A stretch of 64,000 nt of DNA from Scortum barcoo (taxonomy: Eukaryota; Chordata; Actinopteri; Centrarchiformes; Terapontidae). Location: contig CM041551.1 of NCBI GenBank assembly GCA_023238725.1, positions 9,351,759-9,415,758 of the forward strand, given 5' to 3'. Shown piece after piece: positions 46,101-59,117 of the stretch. The translations under genes were made by a program, and so were the position numbers. Positions within the stretch are counted from its first letter, which is position 1; each line of letters starts with the position of its first letter. Under the pieces are notes generated by a model. That model saw nothing but the letters and a program-made list of their open reading frames with translations, made no database searches and was not told where the DNA came from.

Positions 46101-48531
46101 AGATAATTCTGCTTACAGTTAATATTACTTACTGTATTCCACTTGGAAGACATGCCTCTGCAGTTTCAGCTCTTAAGTACTCACAGTATGAGTTGTTGCT
46201 GTAAGACTGAACGCAGTGTTTAATTGGATGGATGGGCAATGGCAGGGGAATCACATGATGCCTCCAGCTGGCTCATCAGTACTTTGTAGAGTCCCAGAAC
46301 CACTCGTAGTGCGAAAAAAGCTGGACAAGCCTGAACCGGCCTAATTCGCACCATCACCCAACAATTTCAAAATCTACTCCTGATATCACATAAAGAGAAG
46401 TACACTTCAAATAGCACTATCATGGTGACATTTGCCACATGTGAGTGGGAAGAACATTAGATTTCAAAAACTTTGTAACTGATGTGTTAGTAAGAACTCA
46501 CTGAGGAAAATCTTACTACGCCAACAAGTCCAACAGTTTATTGTTTTCTCTGTAGAACTCTGTAGAAATTTATTGTGTATGTGTTTTTTACTGTTGTTCT
46601 CTCGGGTTGTGGTTGTGTCCTCACATTCAGAGTGATGAAACTCATTTCATGTTCAGGTCAGAAGGGAACGAAATTCACTAATTCCAACCATAAACAGATG
46701 GTGGAAATGATGTCAAAGCCAAAGCCTGTGGTGTGAAGCTTTTGCTGGGGATTTTCAAAAAATGTCTGCATTATTGAAATTATGAGATGATGGAACATGT
46801 GTGCAGTTCTTTGTAGCTGCCCGCACCCCGCCCAGTCTTCTTCTTTCCATAATCCATCTTTGATGTGATCTTGTTTCCTTGATTTCTGGTATCTCATCAT
46901 ATCTGTGTGCATAACTTTAATCAAATTTCTCTCTTCAGTCACTGTTGTCAGAGTTGCAAGCCCAAAATCTCCTCACAACTTCAAAGGGTGTCTGTGTCTG
47001 TGAACCCATAAAGGCCTGTCTAAACCCAGGCTTTATCACTTTCTCTTCATGTCTGTCTACCCCTCTTCCCTCGTTTCTTCAACACTGGTCTTCCTGCGGC
47101 TGCTCTCACACTTTTCTTCCTCTGCCAGACAGGTGAGGTGGTCACGTTAAAAAGGCAAACTGACAACCAGCTATTTTCATTGTGTGTGTGTGCACGCGTG
47201 TGTGTGCGCGGATGTGCGTGTGCGTACGTGTGTGACTTTTATCAATTATATAACAATTCAAGCATTTATCCATTTCTTAAATCGTCAATTCTCTTTTCTC
47301 TTTGAGTGCTCTGTTTAAACCTATGTGAACTGTTGCCATGGCACTCAGACTGTCAGGCCAAAGTTGATGGGCTGAAAGATACTCTGTGTGTCGTGTGTGT
47401 GTAAAATGTGTGTGTGTGTGTGTGTGTGTGCGCCCTAAGATGATTGGGTGAGAGCAGAGTAGTGTGAGTGCTGATTGAAGCTTGGAATAGCATTAAGGCA
47501 AACCTTTCTTTTCTCTGTCTCTATCTCCTTTGCTCTCCTTTGCATTCTGTCACTCATTGGCTGCCTCATCTGTCTCATCACTTAGACCCTGTTTCTGGAT
47601 CTTTCTGTCTATTTGTCTCACTCTCTTACTTTGTCTCTCTTTTGAGCTTGAGTTTGCTGTATTTTTGTCTTTCATATTTTTTGAAAAATACAACATAATG
47701 TGTTTTTTTCTGAAGTTTTCAAAGAAAGCATTGTCACACGTCAGTAAGATGGATATGGAACATTTTGTCTCCGTGTGCATGTAGAAAGATGTGCACAGAT
47801 ACACACGTATTGAAAACCTCCATCATCCATCACTGTGCATGTTACAAAGACTACATTAGCAGCTAGACAGGGCCTCTGATTATATTCAGGTTTTAAAGGG
47901 CGTGTGTTTGTCTGCGTGAGTGTATCTCAGTGTGAGTCTGTGGCTGGCGGTTGTCTGCTTGGTTAACTGTATCTATGTCCACATATTTGTTTGGTTGTGT
48001 GTTTGAGCACAACACGCATGTGTATGGGCTTCTGAGAATGAGCAATTTTTTTTTTTTTTGCTTGTGACAAATTGAAAGCAAATGCAGAATTATTGCTAGT
48101 AGCTTTGGTGGTTTGTGCCTCCTCTGAATGCTCACCCTGTTATTAGCACAGCCATCTCTTGTTAGTCACTCTGTTCCTTTATGGAGAACTCTATAACTGG
48201 GGCTAATATTAATTCTTTCTTCTCATTCACAGTTTTTTGCTGGAGATATGAGTACTCCTGACATTACGTCTTTGACTAAGAATACCACTTTATATTGTCT
48301 TCTACATGGAGTGATGTGGAGTGCCTTATTGCAATTTTAACTGCAAGCAGAACTGCTCTCTATCCATAATCATGTTCAAACTCTGACATTTTAAATTTTA
48401 ACATTTGAAGTTCCCTCTCATCTCCTCTATTTTTCTAACCTTTCCTCTCATCTCTCTTCTGACCTCTTGTTTCCTTTCTCTCCTCTCTTGCTCCCATTAT
48501 GCTCTCCTTTTCTCTCCAGTGTTGTTTCTTG
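43161..48531 (+). other. Intron 1, no exon seen
   Basis: AT-rich intronic DNA with pyrimidine-rich tracts near 43,330-43,410 and 43,620-43,700, a poly-A run near 43,728-43,744 and GT-rich microsatellite clusters near 47,180-47,240 and 47,407-47,430. The block 45,190-45,330 is complex and could be conserved. Confidence 0.45.
47407..47430. repeat. (TG)n microsatellite
   Basis: An uninterrupted TG tract. Confidence 0.95.
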
Positions 48532-48659
48532 GGCTTACGGCTGATTTCCTTGGAGGATACAAGTCCTCCACTCCTGCATGCCTCGCCATTTTGTACTCTC
48601 TCCTTGTGAACTTTGCAATAGGAGCTCGGCAGGAAAAGAAGGCTAAATGGATGCAAGGG

Positions 48660-51353
48660 TGAACACTCGTGACCTTTTGAGAAAAGGGTGCATATCTCTT
48701 TTTTTCTATATTCTTCTATGCGTGCGTGCGTGTGTGCATGTGTGTGTGTGCTTGTCCTTCTACATATTGTGTGAACATCGCTTTTGTGACTAATGGATAG
48801 GGTGGTGCAGAGTCCAGATCGGAGCCCCTAACGTAGTCGCTCCAAACTAAATGGACTCCTGTTGTTAACAGGTTCCTAGTGTTGTTGGGAGGCTCGTGTA
48901 ACAGGGGTCAGACACAGAGCACACCACTCTTACTCTTACTTTCTCTCTCTTGTCTCCCTCTGCCTTGCTTGCTGCTATTCTTTTTGTTTGTTTGTTGTTT
49001 CTGTTCTGTTCTGGAATCTCCAATTCCCTAATCTACAATCACAAGATGACTAAACTTTATTTTTGTAACAACAGACTGTAGCTGTATAGAAACATAAATA
49101 CATCAATGTGTGCTGTTTTTATGATGCAGGATTGTGTGTCTGTACGGCACAGTCAGCTTTAAAACACTGTCGTTATCCTCAGAATGACCCAGTGAACGGC
49201 CGGATTAAGCCCATCATCTGCATTCAGTTTCGATTTAAGTCCCCTCACACACACTCAAACACACAGCTGTCATCCCCTCCCCCACATATCATTTGTAGCC
49301 ACAAAAATCTAAATAGATAGATGGGGTTAAGCTGTGTTAAAATCACCATTTATGAGTGGTCATTTGGTTTGTATTTTAGCATAATGCAAGTGTCAAAAGG
49401 TTAACTGTGGCTAGGGTATCAACGCAATTACAATATTTCTTGCCCTTAGAGAGCACTTTGTGTTTGACCTAATGATTACAGTTATATCAAAGCACATTTA
49501 AATATATTTTAATAAAACAGAAACATGGCATGCAAAGTCCGTATAATTATCAGATCAGTCTTGGCATACTTTTATGTGTTTATTAAACATTATATTATAT
49601 ATATTATTATATATTTGATAAAGTCTCCAGTCATTGTTTTTCTACCTGGGAATGGAATGATCTAAACATTCTAAAATATATTATCAAAATGTTAAAGGAA
49701 CAGGACACAAGGACACTTTATAACATTATCCTTGATTTCAGTGTATGACCATATTAATTAATAAGAGAAAACACATTATGATGGCTTTCATGCGCTGGGT
49801 AATAGTAGCATTGTAATCATTTTTCTTGATGTCTCAGATAGTTGTAGAAAATAAATCCAGAACATTCATTTTGTCATTATGATCAGTTTTTCATAAGCCA
49901 GAACTTTGGCTTGAATTTTGCTCAAAGCATAAAATCTGTGTATGAGAGCCTTTTTTAAATGAGGCCGACTGTTGTCATTGGGAGTCGTAATTGGGGGTAC
50001 GACACATGCAAAGTGCAAGTTTGTGTGGGACTTCTCAATCATAAGAAACAGCTCCAGGGAGCTCATTCTCATTCTCATGATGCAGCGTACATCAGCATGT
50101 ATGTGGATATTCTGACAGAAACCAAGTATCCTTTCCAACTCTGTCCTCACTTTACTTTTGCGTGTGTGTGTGGCCCAAATGCCTGTATGTGTAACAGTCA
50201 TGTAAGCAAAGCAGCAGGCGTATGACAGTGGCCTTCCTTTGAATGCTGTTCAGACAGTAGTGTGTTTGGCGGTGCGGTGAAACCACTCCTGATGTTCCAT
50301 ATCAACAGCAAGGCTGGCACACATGCTGTTTTCTGCCACAAAGTAGTGCTGCCGTGGGAGACATGCCAACAGGAGGAAGAAGGTTGAGAAAGAAAAACAC
50401 TTAGTGTTTTTAATGTTTGTTGTTCTCTACCTCCATCTCCACAAATATGAGAAGATGGGGTGGAGGGACTTCTACTCCCGTCTCCACTGTGTTACTCTAC
50501 TGTGCTGTGAACCTGCCAGAGAGTGGAGAGTGGGATTAGTGTTGCATGATTGCTTTTTCTGTACACAAACACACTCATACACACACCTTAAGTGTGTACA
50601 CATACTCATTTCCATCCAAATCCTATTTGAAAGTCTTTCTGTAATGAGAAAAAATGTCCATTATGTACAGTTCAAGTTCTGTATCTCAGTATTCGCCAAA
50701 GAGAATTGGAAAGAAGCTTAGAAAACAGGAGGCCTGGATGAAAAATCCAGTCTGCTGTCCTTGTCAGTGGTGAACATGAACTGTACCTCCATAGTGTTCA
50801 CTTTCAAACTGAGTAGAAACATTTTGGATTGACGGGTTCATACAGAAGGTCAGTCTACTGAATACTTCCTTTTAAACCATTCCTGTGAGAAATCTGGGAC
50901 ATGTTGGTCATCATAATGAGCAAGGAAAGATGAGTTTGTTTCTTTGATGGTGACATGCATGCTGCATCTCACTTGCTTACTTTTGCCACTTTGTGTCTGT
51001 CTGTCTGTCAAGTCACTAAATTAACATTTAAGCATCAGAGACATGGCATTACATTTGCATTCCCCACAGAAACATCTCTTCAAGATAAGTAGTCTACGAC
51101 CTGTTCCTCCCAGGTCAGGACGAGGGTTGAGAAGTCAGTTTGGATGACGCGCATTGGCTCATTCAGATCGACCGCCGCATCACTGTGTCCATCTGAAAGC
51201 GGTATTACTCATTCCCACACCCTCTCTCTAGCTGTCCACCCTTCTATGCCCTCCATCTTTTGAGCCACCCACAGCCCTACTCTAATCCCCCAGCAGGCCC
51301 ACTCTCCCTGGGACAGGATTAGAGACTTCTCCCCTACACTCGGGGCTATTTCC

Positions 51354-51390
<37 letters not shown>

Positions 51391-53260
51391 CGTGTCCTTG
51401 TGTCAGTGTGTGTTTGCAAGTGTATGCGCATAAAGGCAGACAAGAAAGAAATGGACAATGAGCAAGAGCTACAAGGAGGTAGAAGTGAATGGGACAGAAA
51501 GACACAGAGGGGGGGAGAGAGGAAGGGAGAGGTAGAGGTGCAGAGGCATAAATCACTTGAGCACAATGTGTCAGACGAAGGACAAAAACGTCTCCTGCAG
51601 CCCTCTGGGGCACAGACTGAAGGAGCACGATGAGGGGGATGCAAGGGTGGAGATGCGCTGAGACAGAGAGGTAGAAGAGAAGTGAAGAAGGTATAGTGTA
51701 TTGTGACAAAAATGCAGAAATCGTAGTTTTAACTAAGATGGAAGAGCTAAAAAACAAGATGTGAAAAGTTAAAACTAAGATTTGAAAGTCTAATTTTGCC
51801 CACCTACTGTAGGCTGGAAAAAATAGGCCTAAACCTGGAACCTGGACACTTCACTCCCTTTTTAGTTTTTAATGTAGTTAACAAATGTTTGTACATAGGA
51901 TGTGAGAACTGAGTGAAATGTATTATAGAGAGTCTGGGCAATGGCTGTCTGTGACTAGTGTTGTAGGCAGGACAGGAGATGACAGGAGGTGATGGAAGAG
52001 ACAGCCGATATGCAAGACAGTTCAGCCGAGTAGAGTGACAACTGAAACTGTAATCCTGAGTTGCTTAACAAACTGAGCAAGAACATTATCATGTTGTAAG
52101 TTGATAATATTTATGACATTTTAGTTTTCTCACCATAGAAAATCCTGATGCAACAAAGTGGTGGTTTAAGCAATACCTTATCACTTCCCAGAGTGTCTTC
52201 TGTGAGGTTGAAGCAGTTGTTTGTTCTGTTGAGACTGGGGGATATTCATTTTTTGGATCTTCAGTCTCTTATGTAAGCTATATTTTTCCAAAACCATCTT
52301 TAGGCCATTATTTTATTTTTGGTGACACAGACAATTTATGATTCTTTTATACTTCTGTTGTAATATCTTCCCATATTTCACACTTTCTGTAACACAGATG
52401 TGATTAATCATCTGTGGAATTGCAGTTACACTGGAAACGCTAATTAACAATCAGAATATTGGGTGGAAAGTGTAAATAAATTTCTCTGATCCAGATAAGT
52501 GATGCCAAAAAACATTTCTGCCTATCATATATTCCATATTATGGCCACATCTATGCAGTCAGACCACAGTTTTCAGAGCATGGCAGTGCTACCTTTATGC
52601 AAACATTTAACTCTTTTTTCTTCCTTATAAGTGCCACATAATTTGAAATGGACTAATGGACTATTCTTGACTATTCTTGATTGCCCCCCCATGCTAAAAA
52701 GCACCTTCTATATATCTAGATATCTACAATATGTTAAAAACATGCTGATGTTTCTTTTGTTCCATAGTGGCATTGCCACGTTTACATTCTACAAATTGTC
52801 CCAAGACAGCATTTTCCCCTAGTGTCACGATGATGGAGTGCCCAGTTCTTCATAATGACAGCAATGATTACCATTTATCTTTACCATTACCAAATGAACA
52901 GATGCCATGAAACATCTCCTATTAGAGGGAGGCCATCCCAGAGGGATTTTTAAACTAACGTTTCTGTTAGATTTGATATTCTCGGTTGTCTCAAAACAGT
53001 CCCTTTACCAACACCTTGCCAGCAGATACAGCAGATCAACAAGGAACTACTGTAATGTGCATGTGTCTAACAGTGTGTTGTGTTGTAAGTATACAGTAAC
53101 TGCAAATACTTTGTCTTTTTTAAGTACAGTGTTTCTGTTTGCATTTCATCTCAAGTGAGAAATGATTTATCAAAGAAAAAATATTACCATAAATTGCAAA
53201 CAGGTCAAGTTGAGTACTGACAAAGAGAACAAGCAGTCATAGAGGATTCTGCCTTTTTTT
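48660..53260 (+). other. Intron 1, no exon seen
   Basis: AT-rich intronic DNA containing the (TG)n tract at 51,355-51,384 and a purine-rich stretch about 51,440-51,560. No exon or identifiable repeat family was found. Confidence 0.45.
51355..51384. repeat. (TG)n microsatellite
   Basis: An uninterrupted TG tract grading into GCGCGCACG, a Z-DNA-prone alternating purine/pyrimidine stretch. Confidence 0.95.
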
Positions 53261-53268
53261 AAATGTGC

Positions 53269-53346
53269 ATTTATATGCATCTTTGATGAGTGCATTTATA
53301 AATGCACTCATCAAAGATGCATATAAATATGCATCTTTGATGAGTG
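53269..53346. repeat. Perfect 60-bp palindrome plus a third repeat arm
   Basis: 53,269-53,328 is an exact palindrome: two 30-nt arms with no spacer, centred between 53,298 and 53,299. I checked every pair from the centre outward, and pairing fails at 53,268/53,329. A 19-base stretch of the left arm, TATGCATCTTTGATGAGTG (53,274-53,292), is repeated directly at 53,328-53,346, overlapping the palindrome by one base. The sequence contains AT-rich ATAT and ATGCAT blocks. It could extrude as a cruciform. A template-switching replication event is the simplest origin. Confidence 0.95.
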
Positions 53347-56300
53347 TCAGGGATTGTGGATTGGTATGGAGGAAGCGTGACTGCAGTTAATGTCTGAGGA
53401 TGTGTATGTATGTTTGTATGCATATGTTTACATGATGATGTGTTAATGTATGCTTGTCAAGTGTTACTGAGAAAATCTTGAAACATGGCAAGACCATGGA
53501 GGGCAAATTATATACTTCTGCTCCTGGCATTCGATTACCTAATGCATAACATAATTTATTCTGTGTGAAAGAAAGAGAGTGATTGTAAACACACACGTAC
53601 TTACACGTGCCTAATCTTCTTACCTCCCTGTATCTTTATTACATCCTGTGTTTTTCTACTTTCTTCCTCCAGACCTCCCTCCATCTCTCTCTCTATCCTT
53701 TTACATTATTATTGCACTACTCTCTCACTTTCCCTTCCTCCCACTCTCTGTCTCTATCTCACTTTCCTACTGTATGTGACGCCACATGACCTGAGTCAGC
53801 AGTCTTTGCTGCCTCTGAGTGGAACTCTTTTGCTCTCATGGTGATGTGCCTCATGCTGTTGGATCTGTTACAGGAAGTGAATCATGCTGGTCAATAAGCA
53901 GTCTTGAGTTATCATGTTTCAGATGATGTACAAACTAACTGTCTTGTTTTATTTGTTGCTACAGTGTGTGTCTGTGTTTTATGTTTTTTGTTAAAGAACT
54001 GATAACAAAAGTAGTCACATTAGCAGATTTCATGAAAGCAAACACACTTTTGGATGAACATGCTTGCACGCACTCACACACAGACACACACATTCCCAGA
54101 TTTCTGCACGCCCTGTTGAGAAAACAGGTGCCACTGTTGCTTTCCAACTGTGTGTTGTAATAGCCTCCTGTTCCACTTCACTAGCCAGAATCCTGATCAA
54201 GTCATTTTAGACAGCGATGTGTTCTGCAGCACATTCATTTTCAAGTATTGCTTTTGGCACCTTGAACATAATTTCAGCTAAAAAACAGAATTTTGCTCAT
54301 ACACTCATCCTGGATACTTTTTAAAACGGTGAAACTTAACACATTATTGTCATGAACAATACCAACACATAGTTTCATGTCTGAAAATGTTTAAGCCATA
54401 TAATCGCCTATTTTAAATTATGTATTATTTGACATAGTGTAACTTGTGTAACTGCAGTGAAATCAAAGTGGCACCCGATGGCATTGACGCACCGAACATT
54501 TTCTCTGTCTGCTGCCTGCTATTACACCTTTGAACTAGTGTGTTTGGCACTTGGTACAAGTTATTTTTGTCTTGCATGGATAGAGATGTATGGCAAGACA
54601 TGAAGTGACTGAAAATATTATTACACAAACTTAAGTGTACAGGGGAACTGGTCTGAATTCCTCTCTCCTTATCTGTTAAATGCAATCATATGCTGTAAAT
54701 TATTCCCACTTTATACTATCTGTGTGGTTTCTCCTTTGTTTCTTTTTGAGTGGGCAGACCTGTACAGATGAACCAGGCGGTCAGGAGATTGTGAAGTAAA
54801 AAAAGGATATAATGGCATATACTGAATGGTATCTACTTTTCACAGTTATGTACACATTCATACAATACACATTTATTCATTTGCACAGTCAGTCTACACT
54901 TGTGCAAAACCTGCATTAACATGAAGACCAAAAGCTGAATGGTTAAGAATTAATAACCCAACTGGAGCAGACAATGTAACATATATCTACAGAAAAGAGT
55001 GCATATGTGTGTGTGGCCATTAGTCAAAGCCATTAGTGTGGATGTGCTATGAATTTTCAATAGGAAGGCTGCAAATTCTGAGTGTGCACAAACCCATATT
55101 ATCTATCCACCAACAGAATGTTTAATTGGTCAAGGCGAGGGTCGAAATGACCTATTTGACCCAAGTCCAGCCCATGCTGCCCAGTGTCAGAGCTCAGAGT
55201 TTGACTGTCTGGACTACCAGCTTTGAACCTCAGAGGTCTAGTGTGCAAAAGGTTAAAAGGTTTTCACCTCAGGAAGTAAAATGGGCTGAATGCAAAAAAG
55301 GAGTCAAATACAGAAAGAAAAATTTGACGGAGAGACAGAGAAGGGTAGGTGAGAGAGAAGTGATTACACTTGAGAGAGGGTAAATGGACATGAGAATGAC
55401 AGGAGTAACAGACAAGATGGAGAAACAAAATAAATGGGGGCAGAATTAAATAGTTAATCTTCAATACTGTATGTTTTAGTGGATTTGGCAACACCTCTGA
55501 TGACTGATGATTCGTAAAGTTCTCCTGTGGGTGGCAGAAAAACACCCTCTGGCATTAACAATAATCACTGAAAATTCAAAATGAGAAACTCATCTATACT
55601 TCTGCACCCACAAACACACCAGCAAGCTTAAACCAGGAGCGCTGGCGTACTGTATCTCTATATTTTTCAGACAGACTTTTAAAAATCCCCTCTCACCTCT
55701 TTAGCTCATAGTTTGATACCTAAGAGCTTGTGGTGCATTACACATCGGCTCCTCTAATGCACATTTGACGTGTATTATTTTCTGTGTGTGCATTAAATGT
55801 ATACATTGTAGTTTAATGGACCAGCACCAATTGAAATTGGCAGCACTTACAGAAAGCAAATAGATTTACTTATCTGTCTTTCTCTTACTTTTTACTGCAT
55901 GTAAATGTTATTTTTCTTACACCACATATTGAGTTTTCCCATTAGCACAATTGCTGCCTCTAACACACAAACTGAACAGTCAGGCTATAATGTTAACCCA
56001 CGGATATAGGATGAATGGATAATACAGCTCAAATACTGACGACCTGGCCATTAAAAACAACACAAGGACAAGATTCGTTCATGGTATCGGTAGGTTACAG
56101 AATATAGCATTTACAGAGACAGCCCACGCACATCATTATTTTTAGCTCCACCTTTTTTAGTCTGTCAGTCCTAGCTGAACCGATTCTGCTGCTCTGAGTC
56201 AAGCTTAAAAGCCACTTTTGATATGATATGGAGATACGGAAACAGACGGGGAGTGACAGGGAAAGGACACGTCGAGCACGGTGAAAACGGCATGAGATGA

Positions 56301-57491
56301 GGAGGGAGGGAGAGATGTTTGTGGCTGCATGTCAATACGTAAAACATTAGCAGTGGTGCCTTGGAGCCGGATTAGATGTTAACTCTGATCTTCATTTGTA
56401 AACACTTGAACCAGGACAGTCTCACTGAACAGAAAGTACTTTCACTGTCACTGAACATCTTGTGGACATGTTTGTGTATGTGTGTATGGGAGAGAAAGAG
56501 AGTGCTAAGGACACACGGGGTAAAATGCATTCAGGTAAATACAGTTTAATTGTTGAATTCATTGTATTTTATATACTGTGTAATTAAAAAGACATTCTAT
56601 TATACATGATACCACAATGTTATAGTCATTACAAAAGGTTGACCATGTTTACTGAGTGCACTACTGTTGCTATATCTCCCAACAGAGTTGTTTTGAAAAT
56701 TTTAATTGTCAGTAGTTAACACATTTGTTTTGCCATTTTCTAAATCACTCACTTTATTGGCTTAACCTCTGTTACTTGAAAAGCAAGTGGAAGGTGTTAG
56801 TAGTCATACCATTAATCTAATGGGATTGGAGAATAATACACAGAAAAGGTGGAAAGAAAGGAAAGGATCAGGTAAAGAGTAAGGGGAAGCCCATTGAAAG
56901 ACATGCAGGCATTTTAGAGGTTATTTACTGGAGCAGTAATAACTTCAGCAGAAATGCGGATTTGAAGCAGATGACAAAATCAATGTGGAGAGCAGAATGT
57001 CTGAGAAGTAAGTAAGTAAGCGAGTATGATGGAAAAATACTGCAGGTGATGATTGCTGGAAATAAGATTGCCCACTGATGATGCCTTTTTAAAAAGTTTT
57101 TTTTATGTATCTGAGGTCTTTGTGAATAAAATATATAAATACCAAAGGAAATGACTCCGATAAGGAAGAACTCCAGAGGAAAGGGGTGACAGAAATGAAC
57201 AGTACATGGACAGAAATACAATAGTTAGAGGAGATGTAAGTAATCAACCAGTGAATATAACTTAGAAAATGAATTATGAATTCTCCCTGACCCAAAGGCT
57301 CAGATGTGAACACATATTTTTTTGCAGAGAGACTAATTGCATGTAGCTTAAATTTAAAGCTGTTGACTCTCTGCCTCCCCTCGGTTTGGAACCGGGCTTA
57401 TGGAGAACTAAGCTGTTTCGACGTAAAGCGGATCATCTCATTTAATTGCACTCTGCAATGATACTGAGACAGAAAAAATGACAGGCAAACT

Positions 57492-57492
57492 T

Positions 57493-57523
<31 letters not shown>

Positions 57524-57530
57524 AGAGAAA
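57492..57530. repeat. (GA)n microsatellite, interrupted
   Basis: GA dinucleotides with one ATGG interruption near 57,517. Confidence 0.9.
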
Positions 57531-59096
57531 GACAAAAGACAGACAGAAGGTGAGAGAAAAACACAGCGGCAAAAAGATAAAGTGAAAGATTGAGGAGGAA
57601 AAATATATATGAAAGAAATACATCTTGAATAAATCCCCCTAACCTGGAGGTGTTTACGTGGGGATGATTTAGATCTTGGCTTAGGTGAACAGAGCTTTGT
57701 CAACAAGAACTACTACAGTCACCTCATATCTCCTCCTGCTCTCCGTTCTATATTTCTTTTTCTCTGCGTTTATTCCTCTCTCCTGCTCTTTCATTCATAT
57801 ATATACTTCCTTCCTCCCTTTTCCTTCATGCTGCTCACTTTCCTTCCTCCTTATTCTGCCATGCTTATACTTGAAAGGCAAACTGTTTGTATGTGTATAC
57901 TGAAAATGTGACTTCATGCAGCATATCCGTCTCACACTCTTTTTCTTTGCATCTCCTCTCCAATTAGATTTCCATGAGGCAGTTTTCCAAATGGAGTGGA
58001 GCTGATTAAACTGTAAATATTGAATTTTTCGAATGTGCGTGTTGTTTATACTGAGACTCTCCAACAAGGTCAGATTTACATTACAAACCACATGGTGTGT
58101 TTGTGTGGATGTCTGTTGGATGGAATTTGTATGATATTATATGTACATTAGAAAAGTTGCCCAAAACAGCACCTTTTTGTATTATCAGAGTATGGGCCAC
58201 AGTCAGCAAAAAAAAAAAGTCATACACATTAAGAAATTACTTTTTGAATTTACACAAATAAACACCTTTGATGCAAGTAAATGCAGTGTCATTTTGGCAC
58301 ACAGAAAACACTTTTTATTTTACTTCCATGGTATTACAGTGGCTTTTCTTTTAGCTACATGCTAAAAGAACTCATTTTGTTTCATTTATTTTTAATTGAC
58401 ATATATTTTTTTAAGTGATTTTATTCTTTTTAACCAACTGTTCTTGCCCTTGAAAAAAAGGTGTTTGCCTCTCACTGTTTCTACATTCAGCCTCCCTGTA
58501 GAAGCAATTTTGTATCTCCCCCACAACTACAGAAAGTGGTTTAATTCAAGATGCGGCGCATGCCAGTTGCAAGTGAAAACTACCCATATTTCCAAATATT
58601 TTTAGTATCCACAACCAAGATGAAAGTTTTATCACAGTGACACTATTTCGTTCACTCCATTTTTCCTTGAAGTATGGGGTTGAAAATTTCCTTCTTTACA
58701 GCTGCACGCACGCGATGGCAGCTGTTCAGTTGCACATGGCCCCCTATTGAAGGAACTTGAATATTTTTTTTCTTTTTCTCTTCCCCTCTGGGTTGCTCCT
58801 GCGCAGGGTCCTTTTGTGCTTCCAAACTCTGCAACAAGGAAAAGAAAGGACAGTGATTTTTGAGGGTCTTATTTAGTATGACTCATAGCTTTATCTCCAA
58901 CCACTAACACACACACACACACATACACAAGCCTGTGAGCAAGCTTGTGCACACATACATTCACATTAGATTCTCATGGGGTGATTGTCGCTATAGCAGA
59001 AATCAGAAAGCCATTCAAATGGAGGGTCCTGCTGACTCAGCTTATACGTGGCGCACCGTGTATTGGGAAATTGGCAGATAATGCATTTAGCGTATT

Positions 59097-59117
59097 GTGT
59101 GTGTGTGTGTGTGTGTG
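59097..59117. repeat. (TG)n microsatellite
   Basis: An uninterrupted TG tract. Confidence 0.9.

Noticed and set aside
51209..51757. 182-codon minus frame
   Set aside because: Crosses a (CA)n tract giving a THTHTH run and pyrimidine-rich DNA; no domain.
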